A program made the translations under genes and the position numbers. From positions 1 to 8,626 of the forward strand of contig JAAWLS010000082.1 in NCBI GenBank assembly GCA_022798035.1: DNA of 8,626 bases. The letters run 5' to 3'. Below are positions 5,302-8,626 of this stretch, in pieces. The number at the start of each line of letters is the position of its first letter. The first letter of the stretch is position 1. The stretch is from Lachnospiraceae bacterium. GTDB taxonomy: Bacteria; Bacillota; Clostridia; Lachnospirales; Lachnospiraceae. The notes under the pieces were generated by a model. It worked only from the letters and a program-made list of their open reading frames with translations. It made no database searches and was not told the DNA's origin.

Positions 5302-7758
5302 ATGCATAAACAGTATACACCACAGGCAGGAAAAGCCCTGGAGCTGGCGGCAAAATTGTCAAAAAAGCTACAGCACCATTATGTGGGTACCGAACATATT
5401 CTGGCGGGACTGATACAGGAGGGAAGCGGCGTAGCGGCTCAGGTTTTGGCAGACAATCATGTGGATGAGAAAAAGCTGCTGGAGTTAATCGAAGAGCTGA
5501 TTTCTCCCGGAGAGGGAACGGCTCTGCTGGATGGAGACGGATATTCCCCGAGAACCCAGAAAGTGTTTGCCACAGCAGAAAAGGAAGCAGAGCATTTCAG
5601 CAGTGAAGCAGTGGGAACAGAGCATTTGCTTTTGGCTGTGATGAAAGAAAATGAATCTGCTGCAGTGCGTCTTTTGAATACCATGGGCGCCAATCTGCAG
5701 AAAATATATGTGGACCTTTTGGTGGCTATGGGAGAGGAAGGCAGTTATTCCAGAGAAGAGCTGAAATCAGCCAAGGGAAGAAAGCGGAATTTGGAGTCAA
5801 CCCCAGTGCTGGACCAGTATTCCAGGGATTTAACGAAATTGGCTTTGGAAGGAAAATTAGACCCGGTGATTGGACGGGAAGAAGAGATACGCCGTGTTAT
5901 TCAGATTCTGAGCCGCCGGGGCAAGAATAATCCATGCCTGATTGGAGAGCCAGGAGTAGGCAAGACAGCTATTGCGGAAGGGCTGGCCCAGCAGATTTCT
6001 CTGGGGCTGGTGCCAGAGTCGGTTGCCGGAAAACGAGTGATTACCTTAGACCTTTCCAGCATGATTGCTGGTTCTAAGTATCGGGGAGAATTTGAGGAGA
6101 GAATCAAAAAAGTAATTCGAGAAGTGATTGGAGCAGGGAACATTCTGCTGTTTATGGATGAACTGCATACTATAATCGGAGCCGGCGGCGCAGAAGGCGC
6201 GATGGACGCTTCCAATATTTTAAAACCTTACCTTGCCAGAGGAGAATTTCAGATGATAGGGGCCACCACTGTGGAGGAATATCGGAAGTATATTGAGAGA
6301 GATGCAGCTCTGGAGCGGAGATTTCAGCCTATTATGGTGGAAGAGCCCACAGTGGAAGAAACCGTAGAGATTTTGAAAGGATTGCGAAGGTTTTATGAAA
6401 AACACCATCAGGTGGTGATTACGGAAGAAGGGCTGGAGGCGTCGGCTAAATTGTCCGACCGGTATGTTTCCGACCGCTTTCTGCCGGATAAAGCAATTGA
6501 CTTAATGGATGAAGCGGCGGCAAAAGTGCGCCTGGAGGGGATAAAAACTTCCACCAGCCTGCAGGATATCAGAATTGAGATAAACCGTGTGACAGAAGAG
6601 ATGGAAGAGGCCATTCAGAAAATGGAGATTAAAGAGGCCTCAGAGCTCCGCAAAGAGAAGGAAGCGCTGCAGGATGAGTATGAAAAACTGCAGAAGAAAA
6701 TAAAGAAATCCATGAAACGCAAAAAGGCGGAAGTGGGAGAAAATGAAATTGCAGAAGTAGTAGCGCAGTGGACGAAAATTCCGGTAAAACGCCTTACAGA
6801 AGGAGAGACGGCGAAACTCCGCAGGCTGGAATCCGTGCTGCACAAACGAGTGATTGGCCAGGAAGAGGCAGTGAGCGCAGTGGCAAAATCTGTACGGCGG
6901 GGCAGAGTGGGCCTGAAAGACCCAGGCCGGCCCATTGGTTCTTTTCTGTTCTTGGGTCCTACCGGTGTAGGCAAGACAGAGATTTCCAAGGCTTTGGCGG
7001 AAGCCATGTTTGGCACAGAAGAAGCCATGATACGGGTGGATATGTCAGAATATATGGAAAAGCACAGCGTTTCCAAGATGATAGGTTCACCGCCGGGATA
7101 TGTGGGCTATGAAGAAGGCGGACAGCTGAGCGAGAAAGTGAGAAGAAGCCCTTACTCTGTTATTTTGTTTGATGAGATTGAAAAAGCACATCCGGATGTC
7201 TTTAATATTCTGCTGCAGGTATTGGATGATGGACATATCACTGACGCTCAGGGAAGAAAAGTAGATTTCAAGAATACCATTATCATTATGACTTCCAATG
7301 CAGGAGCCCAATCTATTATTGAACCGAAAGCACTGGGATTTGCTTCCATAGATGACACGAAGCACAACTATGAGCGGATGAAAGGCAGTGTGATGGAGGA
7401 AGTCAGAAGAATTTTCAAGCCGGAGTTTTTGAACCGTATTGATGAGACTATTGTGTTCCACGCTCTGACAAAGGAAGATATGAAAAAAATTGTGACGCTT
7501 ATGACGAAAACTTTGATTGAGCGGTGCAAGAGCCAGATGGAAATTGAGCTTCATATCACCGGAAGCGTCAAAAATTATATCGTGGAGGCGGCATATGAAC
7601 CGAAATATGGCGCTCGTCCTCTGCGGCGGATGATTCAGAATAAGATTGAAGATGGACTGGCAGAGGAGATACTCTCTGGAAAAATAAAAAGAGGAGATAC
7701 GGTGGAAGCATCCATACACAAAAAGGAAATTACTTTTGTCGTGAAAAAGGAAAAATAG
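5302..7758 (+). CDS. clpC: ClpC-type AAA+ unfoldase (ATP-dependent Clp protease ATP-binding subunit)
   Basis: The 818-residue Hsp100 protein unfolds substrates and feeds them to ClpP. It has a double Clp-N repeat (about 3-140; GTEH at 29-32 and 105-108). AAA-1 has Walker A GEPGVGKT (215-222), Walker B ILLFMDE (281-287) and the arginine-finger region RDAALERR (333-340). A short UVR-like middle coiled coil spans about 425-470. AAA-2 has Walker A GPTGVGKT (552-559), Walker B VILFDE (620-625) and sensor-2 GARPLRR (770-776). The tripeptide LGF at 678-680 sits where ClpP-binding loops lie, which argues against ClpB, as does the short middle domain. AGGAGG at 5291-5296 is a strong ribosome site. The gene follows gntR by 17 bp. 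No ctsR, mcsA or mcsB is present, and I see no CtsR-type GGTCAAA direct repeat upstream. All catalytic motifs are intact. Confidence 0.93.
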   Translation: MHKQYTPQAGKALELAAKLSKKLQHHYVGTEHILAGLIQEGSGVAAQVLADNHVDEKKLLELIEELISPGEGTALLDGDGYSPRTQKVFATAEKEAEHFSSEAVGTEHLLLAVMKENESAAVRLLNTMGANLQKIYVDLLVAMGEEGSYSREELKSAKGRKRNLESTPVLDQYSRDLTKLALEGKLDPVIGREEEIRRVIQILSRRGKNNPCLIGEPGVGKTAIAEGLAQQISLGLVPESVAGKRVITLDLSSMIAGSKYRGEFEERIKKVIREVIGAGNILLFMDELHTIIGAGGAEGAMDASNILKPYLARGEFQMIGATTVEEYRKYIERDAALERRFQPIMVEEPTVEETVEILKGLRRFYEKHHQVVITEEGLEASAKLSDRYVSDRFLPDKAIDLMDEAAAKVRLEGIKTSTSLQDIRIEINRVTEEMEEAIQKMEIKEASELRKEKEALQDEYEKLQKKIKKSMKRKKAEVGENEIAEVVAQWTKIPVKRLTEGETAKLRRLESVLHKRVIGQEEAVSAVAKSVRRGRVGLKDPGRPIGSFLFLGPTGVGKTEISKALAEAMFGTEEAMIRVDMSEYMEKHSVSKMIGSPPGYVGYEEGGQLSEKVRRSPYSVILFDEIEKAHPDVFNILLQVLDDGHITDAQGRKVDFKNTIIIMTSNAGAQSIIEPKALGFASIDDTKHNYERMKGSVMEEVRRIFKPEFLNRIDETIVFHALTKEDMKKIVTLMTKTLIERCKSQMEIELHITGSVKNYIVEAAYEPKYGARPLRRMIQNKIEDGLAEEILSGKIKRGDTVEASIHKKEITFVVKKEK

Positions 7759-7759
7759 C

Positions 7760-7788
7760 TGGTAAAACCATAAAATGTATTATATAAT
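7760..7788 (+). promoter_or_regulatory. Probable promoter for the 138-residue protein
   Basis: A perfect TATAAT at 7783-7788 lies just after the clpC stop. The -35 position, 17 bases upstream, reads TGGTAA (3 of 6 matches), so the promoter may be weak or need an activator. No terminator is visible after clpC, so read-through from the upstream unit is also possible. Confidence 0.5.
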
Positions 7789-7809
7789 GACCATGGGAGT
7801 AATTTCTGT

Positions 7810-7881
7810 ATGTCCATTGAGAACATGGAAAGAAAAGAAGAAGGACAAGATGTCAACAGGAGGATAAGAAAATGGCTGTAG
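7810..7881 (+). CDS. Possible 23-codon upstream ORF overlapping the next start
   Basis: ATG 7810 opens a short frame coding MSIENMERKEEGQDVNRRIR plus KWL and stopping with TAG at 7879-7881, ten bases inside the next gene. GGGAG at 7795-7799 could serve as a ribosome site 10 bases upstream. The peptide is charged, with no recognisable motif. It could be a leader peptide coupling translation to the next gene, or chance. Confidence is low because only position and a modest ribosome site support it. Confidence 0.2.
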   Translation: MSIENMERKEEGQDVNRRIRKWL

Positions 7882-8288
7882 TAGAAGAACTGATTCGTAC
7901 AGAAAATAACGAGACCTTGAGTTTTGGAAATTACAGGCTGGATACGAAATCAAAAGTAGATAATTTTGAGTTTGGCGGTGATTTATATAAGGTCAAAACC
8001 TTCAAAGAGATTACGAAACTGGAGCGGAATGGGATGTTTGTGTATGAATCCGTGCCAGGAACCACAGTGAGTCAGCTTCATGTGACAGACAGCGGCGTTG
8101 ATTTTAAGGTAGAGGGACCGGAGGACGCGCAGATTACGCTGGAGCTGGAGGAACAGTCTGAGTATGAAGTTACGGTGAATGGAGTGAATGCCGGACATAT
8201 GAAGACAAATTTAGGCGGAAAGCTCAGTCTCAGTGTGGAGTTAAGTGAAGATACTCCGGTTGCCGTTCAGATTGAAAAGATTGGATAA
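7872..8288 (+). CDS. Small beta-rich protein of unknown function
   Basis: The 138-residue product has no signal peptide, TM helix or cysteines, and is acidic. Alternating hydrophobic/polar stretches and Gly-Asn turns (YRLDTKSKVDNFEF, LYKVKTFKEITKLE, ITLELEEQSEYEVTVNGVN, LSLSVELSEDTPVAVQI) predict an all-beta sandwich-like fold. I do not recognise a characterised family; the composed sequence and clean codon structure indicate a real conserved gene of the Clostridia type. ATG 7872 follows AGGAGG (7858-7863) by 8 bases, a strong ribosome site. It sits 113 bp after clpC with its own -10 box and ends at a good terminator, so it is probably a single-gene unit. No function can be assigned from context. 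Confidence 0.8.
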   Translation: MAVVEELIRTENNETLSFGNYRLDTKSKVDNFEFGGDLYKVKTFKEITKLERNGMFVYESVPGTTVSQLHVTDSGVDFKVEGPEDAQITLELEEQSEYEVTVNGVNAGHMKTNLGGKLSLSVELSEDTPVAVQIEKIG

Positions 8289-8351
8289 TGTTCCATGCAA
8301 TTTTCTGCACAGACAGAAAGGATTGCGTTTGATAGAGTTGTAATGCATAAG

Positions 8352-8396
8352 GACATTCCAAAAGTCAGAGTGCGAGGGCTTTTGGAGTGTCTTTTT
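8352..8396 (+). terminator. Intrinsic terminator after the 138-residue gene
   Basis: GACATTCCAAAAG (8352-8364) pairs with CTTTTGGAGTGTC (8379-8391) over 13 bp with one G-T pair and a 14-base loop, followed by TTTTT (8392-8396). The U-tract is shared with the first arm of the adjacent 43-bp palindrome. Confidence 0.85.
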
Positions 8397-8437
8397 ATCT
8401 TATAGGAAATACCTCTGGATTTCCTATAAGATAAAAA
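8395..8437. repeat. 43-bp palindromic repeat, copy 1
   Basis: The arm ending TATAGGAAAT (8391-8410) and its exact complement beginning ATTTCCTATA (8419-8438) form a perfect 20-bp stem around the 8-base loop ACCTCTGG. A second copy in the same orientation lies 137 bp downstream with two differences, both in the loop. It is not part of a coding sequence. Confidence 0.9.
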
Positions 8438-8452
8438 GCCCTCCGGGCAAGA

Positions 8453-8506
8453 TGCGCACGCAAATGTAGAGGAAATATGTTGCTGACGCGACGCATTTGC
8501 GGCGCA
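8453..8506. repeat. Long hairpin between the two palindromes
   Basis: TGCGC (8453-8457) plus CGCAAATG (8459-8466) pair with CATTTGCG (8494-8501) plus GCGCA (8502-8506): 13 bp with one bulged A at 8458 and a 27-base loop containing GAGGAAATATGTTGCT. The stem differs in sequence from the matching hairpin after copy 2, while the loop is similar. Confidence 0.75.
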
Positions 8507-8528
8507 GAATTTCGCAAAGCGAAATTCT
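8506..8528. repeat. Perfect 10-bp hairpin with AAA loop
   Basis: AGAATTTCGC (8506-8515) and GCGAAATTCT (8519-8528) pair completely around AAA. The 3' arm runs into TTTCTTAT, so it is terminator-like on the + strand, but it sits inside the repeat unit and directly abuts palindrome copy 2. Confidence 0.8.
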
Positions 8529-8531
8529 TTC

Positions 8532-8574
8532 TTATCTTATAGGAAATTCCTCCGGATTTCCTATAAGATAAAAA
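8532..8574. repeat. 43-bp palindromic repeat, copy 2
   Basis: A perfect 16-bp stem (8532-8547 with 8556-8571) surrounds the loop TCCTCCGG. It matches copy 1 at 41 of 43 positions; the two changes (8411/8548 and 8416/8553) fall in the loop and leave the stem intact. Confidence 0.9.
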
Positions 8575-8578
8575 TAAT

Positions 8579-8621
8579 ATGCGCACTCGCACAAGAAGAA
8601 AATATTGCTTCGCAATTGTGC
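8579..8621. repeat. Hairpin after palindrome copy 2, second repeat unit cut by the window end
   Basis: ATGCGCAC at 8579-8586 repeats the same octamer at 8452-8459. GCACAA (8589-8594) then pairs with TTGTGC (8616-8621) around a loop containing AAGAAAATATTGCT, close to the loop of the first unit. An inner ATTGC/GCAAT hairpin (8604-8616) is also possible. The unit is incomplete. Confidence 0.5.
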
Positions 8622-8626
8622 TCGGC

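Larger units (their letters stand above)
8289..8626. other. Gene-free, hairpin-dense intergenic region
   Basis: These 338 bases contain no ORF I can support. A 65-codon minus-strand frame across 8395-8592 merely translates the repeats. Bases 8289-8351 show nothing beyond the 3' UTR. From 8352 on there is hairpin after hairpin: the terminator, palindrome copy 1, a GCCC-TCC-GGGC mini-hairpin (8438-8448) that with TTTTT on the minus strand resembles a short leftward terminator, two further hairpins, palindrome copy 2, and the start of a second unit that runs off the window. The layout suggests an interspersed intergenic repeat or structured RNA array rather than a gene. Confidence 0.7.

Noticed and set aside
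7087..7719. 210-codon minus-strand frame inside clpC
   Set aside because: It lies wholly opposite conserved AAA-2 motifs, has no ribosome site and no recognisable protein features.
5302..7758. ClpB disaggregase
   Set aside because: The middle domain is too short for ClpB and an LGF tripeptide is present at the ClpP-binding loop position; both point to ClpC.
4904..7758. CtsR-type operator (GGTCAAA direct repeat) controlling clpC
   Set aside because: No such direct repeat was seen upstream of gntR or clpC; the single GGTCAAA near 7991 lies inside another coding sequence.
8391..8574. CRISPR array
   Set aside because: Only two copies of a palindromic unit, 137 bp apart, with no short regular spacers and no cas genes.
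8395..8592. 65-codon minus-strand frame in the 3' intergenic region
   Set aside because: It is a translation of the two palindromes and hairpins, with no ribosome site and repeat-derived residues only.

Overview
The window reads as chromosomal DNA from a low-to-mid GC Firmicute, most likely a gut Lachnospiraceae/Clostridia member. The reasons are strong AGGAGG-type ribosome binding sites, sigma-A promoters close to TTGACA/TATAAT, U-tailed hairpin terminators, a ClpC-type (not ClpB) Hsp100 protein, a YtrA-type GntR regulator, and a surface protein built from cadherin-like/immunoglobulin-like modules. All genes lie on the + strand. The lineage is inferred; no marker gene fixes the genus.

Region 1 (1-2262) is housekeeping. 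It holds the last codons of a probable hisH, then hisF (the two subunits of imidazole glycerol phosphate synthase), then ung (uracil-DNA glycosylase) and an HD-domain phosphohydrolase, with no clear terminator between them. Region 2 (2263-2576) is a stand-alone tRNA-Thr(GGT) unit with its own promoter, a small leader hairpin and a strong terminator. The tRNA has C instead of the near-invariant U at position 55.

Region 3 (2712-7758) looks like one transcription unit. A TTGACA-18-TATAAT promoter with two nearby palindromes leads into a 693-residue single-pass membrane protein. It has a signal peptide, extracellular beta-sandwich modules, a coiled coil, a TM helix and a cytoplasmic tail with five Asp-Trp-Glu repeats. 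After 21 bp comes a 126-residue YtrA-type GntR repressor, and after another 17 bp a complete ClpC-type AAA+ unfoldase. The usual partners ctsR, mcsA and mcsB are absent here, although the phosphoarginine-binding glutamates of the ClpC N-domain appear to be kept. This grouping is the most interesting gene-level feature.

Region 4 (7759-8396) holds a 138-residue beta-rich protein of unknown function with its own -10 box, a possible 23-codon upstream ORF overlapping its start, and a good terminator.

Region 5 (8391-8626) has no supported gene. It is densely structured: two nearly identical 43-bp palindromes in direct orientation, 137 bp apart, each followed by a hairpin whose loop sequence is similar but whose stem sequence differs while still pairing. 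It looks like a tandem, mobile-type or structured-RNA intergenic repeat cut by the window end.

Most of the window is ordinary core genome. The items worth follow-up are the membrane protein-GntR-ClpC cluster, the repeat tail, the tRNA T-loop change and the 3' repeat element.
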